Assembly (NCBI RefSeq): GCF_001422725.1 | Contig: NZ_LMMA01000005.1 | Coordinates: forward strand, 62,001-126,000 | Source: Flavobacterium sp. Leaf82 | GTDB taxonomy: Bacteria > Bacteroidota > Bacteroidia > Flavobacteriales > Flavobacteriaceae | DNA: 64,000 nucleotides | Direction: 5' to 3' | Shown: positions 51,285-60,281 of the stretch, in pieces | How the letters are laid out: every line of letters starts with the position of its first letter | Numbering within the stretch: the first letter of the stretch is position 1 | The notes under the pieces: generated by a model | The model's input: the letters and a program-made list of their open reading frames with translations, nothing else | Databases searched by the model: none | What the model was told of the DNA's origin: nothing | Translations under genes and position numbers: made by a program

Positions 51285-52415
51285 ATGAAGTTTGATTTAT
51301 TGAAAAAAGATCCGCAATCTAAAGCGAGAGCGGGAAGTATTACTACAGATCACGGCGTAATCGAAACGCCTATTTTTATGCCTGTCGGAACGGTTGCATC
51401 TGTAAAAGGGGTACACCAGCGAGAGCTAAAAGAGGATATTAATCCAGATATTATTCTGGGAAATACATACCATTTATATTTACGTCCGCAGACTGAAATT
51501 CTTGAGAAAGCGGGAGGATTGCATAAATTTATGAATTGGGATCGTAATATTTTGACCGATTCTGGTGGATATCAGGTTTATTCTCTTTCGAATAATAGAA
51601 AAATTAAGGAAGAAGGAGTAAAGTTTAAATCACATATTGACGGTTCATATCACTTTTTTTCACCAGAAAGTGTAATGGAGATTCAGCGTACAATTGGTGC
51701 CGATATTATTATGGCTTTTGATGAATGTACGCCTTATCCTTGTGATTACAGATACGCGCAGCGCTCTATGCATATGACGCACCGCTGGTTAGATCGTTGT
51801 ATAAATCATCTTGATAAAGTACCTTATAAATATGGGTATGAGCAAACTTTTTTTCCAATTGTTCAGGGAAGTACTTATAAAGATTTGCGTCAGCAATCTG
51901 CTGAATATATTGCCAATTCAGGTCAGCAAGGTAATGCCATTGGAGGTTTATCTGTAGGGGAACCTGCTGAAGAAATGTATGCAATGACTGAAGTGGTTTG
52001 CGAAATTTTGCCAGAAGATAAACCACGTTATTTAATGGGAGTAGGAACTCCGATTAATATTTTAGAAAATATTGCGTTAGGTATTGATATGTTCGATTGT
52101 GTTATGCCAACCCGTAATGCCAGAAATGGTATGTTGTTTACTGCAAACGGAACAATTAATATCAAGAATAAAAAATGGGAAGCTGATTTTTCGCCAATCG
52201 ACGAAATGGGACATACTTTTGTAGATACAGAATATACAAAAGCATATTTACGTCACTTATTTGCTGCGAATGAATATTTAGGAAAACAAATTGCAACGAT
52301 TCATAATCTTGGTTTTTATATGTGGTTGGTTCGTGAAGCCAGAAAACATATCTTAGCAGGAGATTTTAGACCATGGAAAGAAATGATGGTTAAAAATATG
52401 AGCCAAAGACTTTAA
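51285..52415 (+). CDS. tgt: tRNA-guanine transglycosylase lacking the zinc cysteines
   Basis: 376 residues. Family motifs are plain: TPIFMPVGTVASVKG, LGNTYHLYLRPQTEILEKAG, NILTDSGGYQVYSL, and GIDMFDCVMPTRNARNGMLF with the catalytic Asp. It inserts a 7-deazaguanine into GUN tRNAs at position 34 for queuosine. In canonical bacterial enzymes zinc is held by CxCxxC plus His; here the aligned segment is PIDEMGHTFVDTEYTKAYLR, with Gly309, Thr311 and Asp314 in the Cys positions, while His340 (TIHNLGF) is kept. The gene is followed by a stem-loop at 52436-52478. Confidence 0.93.
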   Translation: MKFDLLKKDPQSKARAGSITTDHGVIETPIFMPVGTVASVKGVHQRELKEDINPDIILGNTYHLYLRPQTEILEKAGGLHKFMNWDRNILTDSGGYQVYSLSNNRKIKEEGVKFKSHIDGSYHFFSPESVMEIQRTIGADIIMAFDECTPYPCDYRYAQRSMHMTHRWLDRCINHLDKVPYKYGYEQTFFPIVQGSTYKDLRQQSAEYIANSGQQGNAIGGLSVGEPAEEMYAMTEVVCEILPEDKPRYLMGVGTPINILENIALGIDMFDCVMPTRNARNGMLFTANGTINIKNKKWEADFSPIDEMGHTFVDTEYTKAYLRHLFAANEYLGKQIATIHNLGFYMWLVREARKHILAGDFRPWKEMMVKNMSQRL

Positions 52416-52435
52416 AAAAAGTTTCAGGTTTTTTA

Positions 52436-52478
52436 GTTTCAGGTTTCAGGTTCCTTTGAGTAACCTGAAACCTGAAAC
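52436..52478. repeat. 17-bp stem-loop repeat between tgt and the Lpt permease gene
   Basis: GTTTCAGGTTTCAGGTT / AACCTGAAACCTGAAAC with loop CCTTTGAGT. There is no T-run, so it need not terminate; tgt and the permease gene may still be co-transcribed. Confidence 0.75.
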
Positions 52479-52504
52479 TTCAAACAAAACAAACAAATTT
52501 ATAT

Positions 52505-53593
52505 ATGCTGACGATAATAGATAAGTATATTTTAAAAAGATATTTAGCCACTTTCTCGGTGATGATCTTATTATTTATCCCAATTGGGATTGTAATTGAC
52601 GTCTCTGAAAAGGTGAATAAAATGCTTGAAAACAAGATTCCGTTTAGTGCAATTGCGATCTATTATTACAACTTTACCGTTTATTTTGCGAACTCATTAT
52701 TCCCGATATTTTTGTTTTTATCGGTAATCTGGTTTACGTCCAAACTGGCTAATAATACGGAGATTATTGCTATTTTAAGTTCTGGAATTTCATTTACACG
52801 TTTTTTAAGACCTTATATTATTGGTGCTTCTATCGTATCAGTATTTGTGCTTTTAATGGGATTTTTTATTGTTCCTGCTGCTAGTGAAGGTTTTAATAAT
52901 TTTAGGTACACTTATCTAAAAGGAAATGGAAAACAGCTGATGCGCGGTGAAAACACCAATGTTTACAGGCAAATTAATGATAATGATTTTATTTTTGTAA
53001 ATAGTTTTAACGAAGAGTCAAAAACAGCTTTTAATTTTACGTTGGAACATTTTGAAAAAGATCAGTTAACTTATAAAATTACGGCTAGTCGTATTAAATG
53101 GGATCCTAAAAAAAAGATCTATATTTTATATGATTATACCAAAAGAACACTTGGCGAACTAAATGATAAGATAGAGAAAGTTCCTGAAAAAAACGTGGCT
53201 TTTAAGTTTGAACTGGCAGATTTAACTCCTGTTGTTTATATTGCAGAAACGCTTCCGTTAGGTAAATTGATCGATTTTATCGAAAAAGAACGTAAAAGAG
53301 GTTCAGGAAATATTAATACCTATTTAGTAGTACTCTATAAAAAATATAGCGTTCCGGTTTCGGCCTTTATTCTAACCATTATTGCCGTAGCAGTTTCGTC
53401 AATGAAACGTCGTGGCGGTATGGGAACGAATCTTGCTATTGGTATTGCAATTGCTTTTTCATTTGTGTTTTTTGATAAAATATTTGGTACTCTTGCCGAA
53501 AAATCTACTTTCTCACCTTTATTAGCTGTTTGGTTCCCAAATATTGTTTTCGGAATGCTGGCAGTTTACTTACTACGTAATGCGAAACGATAA
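52505..53593 (+). CDS. LptF/LptG-type (YjgP/YjgQ) permease
   Basis: 362 residues, with the usual topology: three membrane helices at the N-terminus (ATFSVMILLFIPIGIVIDVS and following), a periplasmic beta-jellyroll of about 150 residues, and three C-terminal helices (VPVSAFILTIIAVAVSSMKR). It forms half of the inner-membrane LPS extractor. Whether it is LptF or LptG cannot be told from this gene alone. It overlaps the EamA gene by 14 bases. Confidence 0.9.
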   Translation: MLTIIDKYILKRYLATFSVMILLFIPIGIVIDVSEKVNKMLENKIPFSAIAIYYYNFTVYFANSLFPIFLFLSVIWFTSKLANNTEIIAILSSGISFTRFLRPYIIGASIVSVFVLLMGFFIVPAASEGFNNFRYTYLKGNGKQLMRGENTNVYRQINDNDFIFVNSFNEESKTAFNFTLEHFEKDQLTYKITASRIKWDPKKKIYILYDYTKRTLGELNDKIEKVPEKNVAFKFELADLTPVVYIAETLPLGKLIDFIEKERKRGSGNINTYLVVLYKKYSVPVSAFILTIIAVAVSSMKRRGGMGTNLAIGIAIAFSFVFFDKIFGTLAEKSTFSPLLAVWFPNIVFGMLAVYLLRNAKR

Positions 53594-54467
53594 TTTAAAA
53601 AGTTATTTAAATCTTCACCTAATTGTTTTTATCTGGGGATTTACAGCTATTCTTGGCGCTTTGATAACAATTGATGCCGAAAATTTAGTTTGGTTCAGAA
53701 TGCTTCTTGCAGGAGTTTTTCTGGCAGCTTTTATAGTTTATAAAAAACAATCTTTTGTTATTTCAGCAACATCTTTTGCCAAATTGATTTTTGTTGGATT
53801 ATTAATTGCCCTGCATTGGATATTCTTTTTTAGGGCCATTCATGTTTCTAATGTTTCAATAACGCTTTCGATATTTTCATTGGGTGCATTTTTTGCTTCT
53901 TTATTAGAGCCGCTTTTTTACGGAAGAAAGATATTGTGGTATGAAGTTTTTTTTGGACTTATTATCATAGCAGGTTTAGCATTAATTATGCAAGTCGAAG
54001 TAAAATACCTGCACGGAATGTATTATGCATTGGCTTCGATTATTCTTGGTGTTTTGTTTACCTTAATGAATGGTAAACTGATTTCTGATCACGAGCCATC
54101 GGTTATTACATTTTATGAGTTTGGAGCAGGAGTTTTCTTTATTTCGATTTATTTTTTAGTACAAGGAAAATTCAATGCAGATTTCTTTACCATGTCGTTA
54201 AACAACTGGATATTGTTGCTGGTTCTGGCTTCGGTTTGTACGGCTTATGCATTTACAGCTTCGGTGAAGGTCATGCAGAAATTAACACCTTACACAGTTA
54301 TGTTAACCACTAATTTAGAGCCTGTTTACGGAATTATGCTGGCTTATTTTATACTGGGTGGAAAAGAAAAAATGAGTACAGAATTTTATATTGGCGCATT
54401 GATAATTGTAATTACGGTTATCCTAAATGGTGTTTTTAAACATTATAAAAACAAGAAGGAAGTGTAA
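53580..54467 (+). CDS. EamA/DMT-family transporter
   Basis: 295 residues from the ATG at 53580 (MRNDNLKSYLNLHLIVFIWG). Ten membrane helices in two EamA repeats: IVFIWGFTAILGALITIDAE in the first, IILGVLFTLMNGKLISDHEP in the second, ending VYGIMLAYFILGGKEKMSTE. A drug/metabolite-type exporter of unknown substrate. A longer frame from 53544 would overlap the permease more and is not preferred. The short overlap suggests translational coupling. Confidence 0.88.
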   Translation: MRNDNLKSYLNLHLIVFIWGFTAILGALITIDAENLVWFRMLLAGVFLAAFIVYKKQSFVISATSFAKLIFVGLLIALHWIFFFRAIHVSNVSITLSIFSLGAFFASLLEPLFYGRKILWYEVFFGLIIIAGLALIMQVEVKYLHGMYYALASIILGVLFTLMNGKLISDHEPSVITFYEFGAGVFFISIYFLVQGKFNADFFTMSLNNWILLLVLASVCTAYAFTASVKVMQKLTPYTVMLTTNLEPVYGIMLAYFILGGKEKMSTEFYIGALIIVITVILNGVFKHYKNKKEV

Positions 54468-54539
54468 TAATTTCCTTATTTTTAAATTACATTTTTACAT
54501 TTTAAATACGATTTAATCACACCAATGATATAATATTTT

Positions 54540-54547
54540 TATATTTG
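54540..54547 (+). promoter_or_regulatory. Candidate -7 box for accA
   Basis: TATATTTG matches TAnnTTTG, 32 nt upstream of the accA ATG. No clear -33 element. Confidence 0.45.
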
Positions 54548-54579
54548 CGGTTCGATTTACAAACAAAATTCAAAAATCC

Positions 54580-55533
54580 ATGGAATATTTAGATTTTGAG
54601 CTTCCAATAAAAGAACTTGAAGAGCAATTACAAAAGTGTGTTATAATTGGAAAAGAATCTGATGTTGATGTAACACCAACCTGCAAGGAAATCAACAAAA
54701 AATTAGAACAAACTAAGAAAGATATATACAAAAACCTTACAGCTTGGCAACGAGTTCAGCTATCAAGGCATCCTAACAGACCTTATACTCTGGATTATAT
54801 CAGAGCAATTTGTGGAGATACTTTTTTAGAGCTTCATGGAGACAGAAACTTTAAAGATGATAAAGCCATGGTTGGCGGACTAGGAAAAGTAAACGGTCAG
54901 TCGTTTATGATTGTGGGTCAGCAAAAAGGGTTTAATACAAAAACACGTCAGTACCGTAACTTTGGTATGGCAAACCCTGAAGGATATCGTAAAGCTTTGC
55001 GTTTGATGAAAATGGCAGAGAAATTTGGAATTCCGGTTTTAACTTTAGTAGATACTCCGGGTGCATATCCGGGACTTGAAGCAGAAGAAAGAGGACAAGG
55101 TGAAGCAATTGCCAGAAATATTTTTGAAATGGTTCGTCTACAAGTGCCAATTATTACCATTATTGTTGGTGAAGGTGCTTCTGGAGGAGCTTTAGGAATT
55201 GGAGTAGGGGATAAAGTATATATGTTAGAAAATACGTGGTACTCTGTAATTTCGCCAGAATCATGTTCTTCTATTTTATGGAAAAGCTGGGAGTATAAAG
55301 AACGTGCTGCCGATGCTTTAAAATTAACTTCATCTGATATGAAGAAACAAAAATTAGTAGATGATGTAATTCCGGAACCATTAGGTGGAGCACACTATGA
55401 CCGTGAAACTACTTTTAAAACAGTTGCCGAATACATTACTAAAGGATATAACGAATTGAAAGACTTATCAACAGCCGACTTAATTGCCCAAAGAATGGAC
55501 AAATACAGTAATATGGGCGAATATAAAGAGTAA
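54580..55533 (+). CDS. accA: Acetyl-CoA carboxylase carboxyltransferase subunit alpha
   Basis: 317 residues, the normal length. N-terminal helices ([15 protein letters not shown]) are followed by the crotonase-like core: [79 protein letters not shown] and [20 protein letters not shown]. With AccD it transfers carboxyl from biotin to acetyl-CoA to make malonyl-CoA for fatty acids. The terminator follows at 55553-55587. AccD is not in the window. Confidence 0.95.
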   Translation: MEYLDFELPIKELEEQLQKCVIIGKESDVDVTPTCKEINKKLEQTKKDIYKNLTAWQRVQLSRHPNRPYTLDYIRAICGDTFLELHGDRNFKDDKAMVGGLGKVNGQSFMIVGQQKGFNTKTRQYRNFGMANPEGYRKALRLMKMAEKFGIPVLTLVDTPGAYPGLEAEERGQGEAIARNIFEMVRLQVPIITIIVGEGASGGALGIGVGDKVYMLENTWYSVISPESCSSILWKSWEYKERAADALKLTSSDMKKQKLVDDVIPEPLGGAHYDRETTFKTVAEYITKGYNELKDLSTADLIAQRMDKYSNMGEYKE

Positions 55534-55552
55534 ATTCTTACAAGAGTAATTT

Positions 55553-55587
55553 AAAATCCGAAGCCTTATCGTTTCGGATTTTTTTTT
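55553..55587 (+). terminator. Terminator after accA
   Basis: Stem AAATCCGAA / TTCGGATTT with a 10-base loop and a run of T. Confidence 0.85.
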
Positions 55588-55674
55588 GGTTATGAACAAA
55601 AAGAACCTATTTATAAACAATTAATAGTTATAACTAGATAGCAATTTTTTTTTAAAATTTGCTACTTTCGCTAT

Positions 55675-57219
55675 ATGGAAAATTTCAAAAATATAAATCC
55701 TGTAAAGGTAGATAAAACCACAATCATTAGTCTGGAGAAAGGAAAACTTCCTCCGCAAGTGCTTGATTTAGAAGAAGCTGTACTTGGAGCAATGATGATT
55801 GATAAAAAAGGGGTAGATGATGTAATTGATATTTTGCAGGCTGATGCTTTTTATAAAGATGCACACAAATTTATTTTTGAAGCAATCGTTCAGCTTTTTA
55901 CAGACACGCAGCCAATTGACTTGTTGACAGTGTCAGCACAGTTGAAAAAGAATGGAAAATTAGATTTGGCGGGTGGAGATTTTTATTTAATTCAGCTTAC
56001 ACAAAAAATTGCCTCTTCGGCGCATATAGAATTTCACTCCCGTATCATTCTTCAGAAATTTATTCAAAGAAGTTTGATCAGGATTTCGTCTGAAATTATC
56101 GAAGCATCTTATGATGAAACCACAGATGTATTTGATTTGCTGGATCAGGCCGAATCAAAATTATATGAAGTTACACAAGGAAATATAAAACGTAGTTCTG
56201 AAACTGCTCAGAGTTTAGTTTTGCAAGCTAAAAAACGTATTGAAGAAATTTCTAAACAAGAAGGATTAAGTGGTGTTGAAACTGGTTTTACCAACTTGGA
56301 TAAGCTGACTTCCGGATGGCAACCTAGTGATTTAATTATCATTGCAGCAAGGCCAGCGATGGGAAAAACGGCATTTGTACTTTCTATGGCGAGAAATATA
56401 GCCATAGATTTTGGACATCCAGTTGCTTTGTTCTCTCTGGAGATGGCATCAGTTCAGTTGATTACAAGGTTAATTTCGTCAGAAACCGGACTTTCGTCAG
56501 AAAAATTACGTACCGGTAAACTAGAACCTCATGAATGGACAATGCTGAGTACAAAAGTAAAAAACTTAGAAAAAGCTCCTTTGTTTATTGATGATACACC
56601 GTCACTTTCTATTTTTGATTTAAGAGCAAAGTGTCGTCGTTTAGTTTCGCAGCATGGTATTAAAATTATCATTGTCGATTATCTTCAATTGATGACTGCC
56701 GGAGGAAATAGTAAAGGTGGAGGAAATCGTGAGCAGGAGATTTCTACAATTTCCCGAAACTTAAAAGCCCTCGCAAAAGAGCTAAACGTTCCGGTAATCG
56801 CACTTTCGCAATTATCGCGTGCCGTTGAAACCCGTGGATCCAGTAAACGTCCTTTACTATCGGATCTTCGTGAATCCGGAGCAATTGAGCAGGATGCAGA
56901 TATCGTTTCCTTTTTATATCGACCTGAATATTATAAAATTGACGAATGGGATGATGATGAAGCTTCACCAACCGCTGGTCAGGCAGAAATTATGATCGCA
57001 AAACACCGTAATGGTGGTATCGAAAACGTTCGTTTGAAATTTCTTGGACATCTTGGTAAATTTGATAACCTTGATGATTTTTCAGGTAATTATGATGATT
57101 TGCCCTCTAAAATGAACCACGATGAAAATCCGTTCATAACAAAAAATCTTCCTTCGGCCAATGAAGCTTTTGGAAGCAATTTAAATGATGACGATGACGA
57201 CAGCGATGTTCCGTTTTAA
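55675..57219 (+). CDS. dnaB: Replicative DNA helicase DnaB
   Basis: 514 residues. The N-terminal helical domain has LPPQVLDLEEAVLGAMMIDK. The RecA-like ATPase domain has Walker A ARPAMGKTAF, the SLEMASVQLITRLISSETGL segment, Walker B IIIVDYLQLM and the SRAVETRGSSKRPLLSDLRE arginine-finger region. It unwinds DNA ahead of the replisome as a hexamer. The last 45 residues are an acidic tail ending DDDDDSDVPF, which may bind partner proteins. No intein is present. Confidence 0.95.
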   Translation: MENFKNINPVKVDKTTIISLEKGKLPPQVLDLEEAVLGAMMIDKKGVDDVIDILQADAFYKDAHKFIFEAIVQLFTDTQPIDLLTVSAQLKKNGKLDLAGGDFYLIQLTQKIASSAHIEFHSRIILQKFIQRSLIRISSEIIEASYDETTDVFDLLDQAESKLYEVTQGNIKRSSETAQSLVLQAKKRIEEISKQEGLSGVETGFTNLDKLTSGWQPSDLIIIAARPAMGKTAFVLSMARNIAIDFGHPVALFSLEMASVQLITRLISSETGLSSEKLRTGKLEPHEWTMLSTKVKNLEKAPLFIDDTPSLSIFDLRAKCRRLVSQHGIKIIIVDYLQLMTAGGNSKGGGNREQEISTISRNLKALAKELNVPVIALSQLSRAVETRGSSKRPLLSDLRESGAIEQDADIVSFLYRPEYYKIDEWDDDEASPTAGQAEIMIAKHRNGGIENVRLKFLGHLGKFDNLDDFSGNYDDLPSKMNHDENPFITKNLPSANEAFGSNLNDDDDDSDVPF

Positions 57220-57229
57220 TAAAATTTGC

Positions 57230-57254
57230 AAAGCCTCTTTATGAGGCTTTTTTT
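57230..57254 (+). terminator. Terminator after dnaB
   Basis: AAAGCCTC-TTTAT-GAGGCTTTTTTTT. Confidence 0.85.
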
Positions 57255-57356
57255 TATGCTTTTTTGGTGAAATTTTCTGATAAAAATTCAGTAGTTTAGC
57301 AGAACAATTGTCTGTGAACAATTGAATATTAACATAACCAAAAACAAATTTAAATT

Positions 57357-57737
57357 ATGGCAGAAGAAAAATTTCCAGGAAAAATTGAAATCGGATTACC
57401 AACAGGTGAAACATGGGCGAGAAAATACAGAGACTCTAAAGATGAAGAGAATAAAAAGAAAATAAACTCTTATCTAATACCCTTAGAGAGTTTAGAAGCA
57501 GTTTTAAGACTGAAAAAAACTTTAGATATTGATGCAGTTCGCGCTTATATAGGTCTAAACGAACTGGGAGAACAAAATCTAATATTTGTAGGAACCAAAC
57601 TTGACGAAAAAACTGGAATTTATAAAGATGTTTTTGGAAAAGGCGAATCTGAAGAGAATGGTGGCGGAGATGTTGTTTACGACGGTTCACGTCCTTGTCC
57701 TCCTTATGGCGATCCGGATAGCCCGATGAATGAATAA
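57357..57737 (+). CDS. Small protein at the head of a two-component operon, function unknown
   Basis: 126 residues, soluble, no signal peptide. It starts AEEKFPGKIEIGLPTGETWA, has a helix-strand part (LIPLESLEAVLRLKKTLDID, AVRAYIGLNELGEQNLIFVG) and a Gly/Pro-rich tail ending CPPYGDPDSPMNE. I do not recognise the family. It lies two bases from the next gene, a membrane protein, followed by a histidine kinase, so it is probably part of that signalling operon, as an effector, adaptor or target. Confidence 0.7.
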   Translation: MAEEKFPGKIEIGLPTGETWARKYRDSKDEENKKKINSYLIPLESLEAVLRLKKTLDIDAVRAYIGLNELGEQNLIFVGTKLDEKTGIYKDVFGKGESEENGGGDVVYDGSRPCPPYGDPDSPMNE

Positions 57738-57739
57738 GG

Positions 57740-58381
57740 ATGGACGATCTTTTAATATATTCAGGTTATTTTGTCTTATTGATTAACCTGATTTTATATA
57801 CATTTAGCTTTTTCCAAAAGGAAAAAGCTAATGTTTTTTTTATGGGATATTTAGTTTTCATTTTTATAATTCAATTTATAATGGAGATTATGTATTACCT
57901 GCATATGAATAATTTATTTGCAATTAATCTTTTTTTTGTTGGTCAAATGGTTTTTTTGGGATTGTTCTATGAATCTATTTTGAAAACTAAAAAGCAAAAA
58001 TTTTTTGTAAAATTTGTTATTACTTCCATTTTATTGGTTTTATGCATTCAGTATTTTATAGATCCTGATCAGTTTTTAAAATTTAATCTATTTGAGATTA
58101 CCCTTACCTCTTTGTCGATTGTAGTTTTTGCTTTATTGCACTTTTATAATATGTTATCAGATAAAAAAGAATATTACTATTATACGATAGGAGTTGTTTT
58201 TTATCTGCTTACAAGTACAGTGCTGTATTTAGTTGGAAATCTTACTTCGAACTTAAGTAATGATTTAAAATATTTGAGCTGGAGAGTGAATGCTTTTTTA
58301 ATTATTATGTATTATCTTTTTATTTTATACGAATGGAAAGTGAGTTTTAAACCCAGGAAAGAAATTAATACTTATATATGA
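57740..58381 (+). CDS. Multi-pass membrane protein of the two-component operon
   Basis: 213 residues with about seven membrane helices spaced evenly (SGYFVLLINLILYTFSFF, FFMGYLVFIFIIQFIMEIMY, LFFVGQMVFLGLFYESIL and so on) and a basic C-terminus. The layout is like a 7TM sensory or carrier module. It overlaps the histidine kinase gene by four bases (ATGA), so the two are coupled. It may be the sensor partner for a kinase that has only one membrane helix itself. Confidence 0.75.
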   Translation: MDDLLIYSGYFVLLINLILYTFSFFQKEKANVFFMGYLVFIFIIQFIMEIMYYLHMNNLFAINLFFVGQMVFLGLFYESILKTKKQKFFVKFVITSILLVLCIQYFIDPDQFLKFNLFEITLTSLSIVVFALLHFYNMLSDKKEYYYYTIGVVFYLLTSTVLYLVGNLTSNLSNDLKYLSWRVNAFLIIMYYLFILYEWKVSFKPRKEINTYI

Positions 58382-59169
58382 GTAGTACTCCAGTTTATGA
58401 AAAAGAAATAGTCGCCATAATTTTATACACATCCTGTTTTTTTATGGTAGTGGCTGTTTTTTTAGTTGCTTTTTTTTATTTTTCAAGGAAAAAAATTATT
58501 CAGAAAGAATTAGAAAAACGAGATTTAGAGATTCAGTATCAAAAAGAGCAGTTACATGCTGTTATTTTTACGCAGGAAGAAGAGCGAAAACGAATTGCTC
58601 AGGACTTGCATGATGATATTAGTTCTAAACTCAACATTGTTTCCTTAAATTCTCATTTACTCTCGTCTCCAAATTTAACAGAAGAGGAAACAAAAGAGAT
58701 TACTGATAATATTATAAATCTAACAGCGAAGGCTTTAGAAAATTCCCGAAAAATAGCGCATAATTTATTGCCTCCGGTTTTTGAAAAATTTGGCTTGAAT
58801 GCCGGTGTAGAAGAACTGTGTGAAGAATTTGAAAGCAGCAAATCAGTAAAAGTAACTTATGAAAACGAAATTGATTTTGATGAGCAGGATATAAATCGCC
58901 ATTTGCATGTTTTTAGGGTTTTGCAAGAGCTAATGAATAACTCTTTGCGTCATGGAAAAGCATCTGAAATTTGGATTAGTTTTAAAAATGAGAATGAAAT
59001 TGACACTTGCTATTATAAGGATAATGGAATAGGATTTGACAACCAAAATTCTGAAAATCAAAAAGGATTAGGAATGAAAAATATTGATAGCCGTATTTCT
59101 TTTTTAAACGGCACGATAAAAATAAACTCTGAAATTGGCAAAGGCATAGCTGTAATTTTTACATTTTAA
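58378..59169 (+). CDS. NarL-type sensor histidine kinase
   Basis: 263 residues. One N-terminal membrane helix (IILYTSCFFMVVAVFLVAFF), then the HisKA_3 box EEERKRIAQDLHDDISSKL with the phosphorylatable His78, and an HATPase domain with the N-box VLQELMNNSLRHGKA, GIGFDNQ and KGLGMKNIDSRIS. There is no periplasmic sensor domain, so input probably comes through the upstream 7TM protein. The cognate regulator starts 111 bases downstream. Confidence 0.9.
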   Translation: MSSTPVYEKEIVAIILYTSCFFMVVAVFLVAFFYFSRKKIIQKELEKRDLEIQYQKEQLHAVIFTQEEERKRIAQDLHDDISSKLNIVSLNSHLLSSPNLTEEETKEITDNIINLTAKALENSRKIAHNLLPPVFEKFGLNAGVEELCEEFESSKSVKVTYENEIDFDEQDINRHLHVFRVLQELMNNSLRHGKASEIWISFKNENEIDTCYYKDNGIGFDNQNSENQKGLGMKNIDSRISFLNGTIKINSEIGKGIAVIFTF

Positions 59170-59224
59170 GTTAAAATACCAAAATAAATCATCCTTTGTC
59201 TCAATATATTAAGATTCGTAGAGC

Positions 59225-59232
59225 TATTTTTG
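59225..59232 (+). promoter_or_regulatory. Candidate -7 box for the response regulator
   Basis: TATTTTTG matches TAnnTTTG, 48 nt before the ATG at 59281, in the only sizeable gap of the operon. TTTG lies at 59195-59198, slightly far from the usual -33 spacing. Confidence 0.35.
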
Positions 59233-59280
59233 CTTCATATTTTGTAATTTCGGCAAACCAAACGATCAAAAACAAACTAA

Positions 59281-59946
59281 ATGAGTGCCGCTATTAAAAT
59301 TGCTTTAGTCGATGACGAAGTTTTATTCCGGAAAGGAATATCTTTTTTATTGCAAAGAGAAGATAATATCGATATTATTTTTGAAGCATCAAACGGAGAA
59401 GAACTTCTTTCTAATTTAGAGAAGATCGAAACAAAACCGGATATCATTGTAATGGATTTGAAAATGCCTGTTTTAAATGGCGTAGAAGCTACCAAGATTA
59501 TCCGAAAATCATTTCCTGATATTAAAATAGTAGCTTTAACAAGTTATGATACAAAATCATTTATTGCAAATATGATTCAGGTTGGAGCAGTTGCTTATTT
59601 AATTAAAAATACGACACCAAAAGATTTAATCCATACCATAAATCAAGTCGCAAGAAAAGGATTTCATTACAATGAAAATGTTTTAAAGACAATACAGGAA
59701 ACAATTATTTCGACTAAAAATTCTAAAGGAAATTTAGAAACAGGTTTTCTTTCTCAACGCGAAATAGAAATCCTGCAACTTATTTGCCAGCAAAAAACAA
59801 CTTCAGAAATTGCTGAACATCTTTATTTAAGTCCAAGAACCGTCGAAGGTCATCGTAACAATTTATTACTAAAAACAGAATCCAGAAATATTGCAGGCTT
59901 AGTTGTATATGCAATTCAAAATGAAATTGCTGTTCTTACAATTTAA
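59281..59946 (+). CDS. LuxR/NarL-type response regulator
   Basis: 221 residues. The receiver domain has the acidic pair Asp11-Asp12, phosphoacceptor Asp59 (IIVMDLKMPV) and Lys in LIKNTTP. The C-terminal helix-turn-helix is LSQREIEILQLICQQKTTSE then IAEHLYLSPRTVEGHRNNLL. It is the cognate regulator of the kinase upstream. A small membrane protein gene (59949-60074) lies convergent, two bases beyond its stop, and a motif TACGTG x2 is upstream of that gene. Confidence 0.92.
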   Translation: MSAAIKIALVDDEVLFRKGISFLLQREDNIDIIFEASNGEELLSNLEKIETKPDIIVMDLKMPVLNGVEATKIIRKSFPDIKIVALTSYDTKSFIANMIQVGAVAYLIKNTTPKDLIHTINQVARKGFHYNENVLKTIQETIISTKNSKGNLETGFLSQREIEILQLICQQKTTSEIAEHLYLSPRTVEGHRNNLLLKTESRNIAGLVVYAIQNEIAVLTI

Positions 59947-59948
59947 AA

Positions 59949-60074
59949 TCAGCTTGCTAAAAACTGAATTGATAATACATAATACAAAATAATACTTACT
60001 ACAAGAACGCACAATCCTATTTTTCGCATCATATTCAGTCCTTTTGGTTGGTTATTTTTATCATTAAACTTCAT
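59949..60074 (-). CDS. 41-residue single-pass membrane protein
   Basis: ATG at 60072-60074, stop at 59949-59951. Translation: polar start MKFNDKNNQPKGLN, then MMRKIGLCVLVVSIILYYVL and SIQFLAS, that is one membrane helix at about 19-34 after a positively charged stretch. It is too short for most gene callers. It is convergent with the response regulator. Its upstream region contains the repeated TACGTG motif. Coding is inferred from the clean hydrophobic pattern. Confidence 0.5.
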   Translation of the reverse strand: MKFNDKNNQPKGLNMMRKIGLCVLVVSIILYYVLSIQFLAS

Positions 60075-60144
60075 GTTTTGGTTTTTCACTGATTAGTTTG
60101 ATGATCCGGGGTAGCAAATGTAAGAATAATAAGGTTTTATAAAA

Positions 60145-60160
60145 TACGTGTTTTTACGTG
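60145..60160. promoter_or_regulatory. TACGTG direct repeat, one helical turn apart
   Basis: TACGTG at 60145 and 60155, spacing 10 bases, about 75 bases upstream of the 41-residue gene and 122 before the 60282 gene. It could be a response-regulator site. Rest of the gap 60075-60281: TATCTTTA near 60256 is a weak -7 box for the 60282 gene. Confidence 0.3.
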
Positions 60161-60281
60161 ATTTTGATAAAAAACCATCTCACTTCTAAGTTGTTTATTT
60201 AACTTTTGTCCCACTATAAAAGAGATACATCTATTGTGTTTTTTCATGCTTCCTTTATATCTTTACTAAAATAATTTTCTA

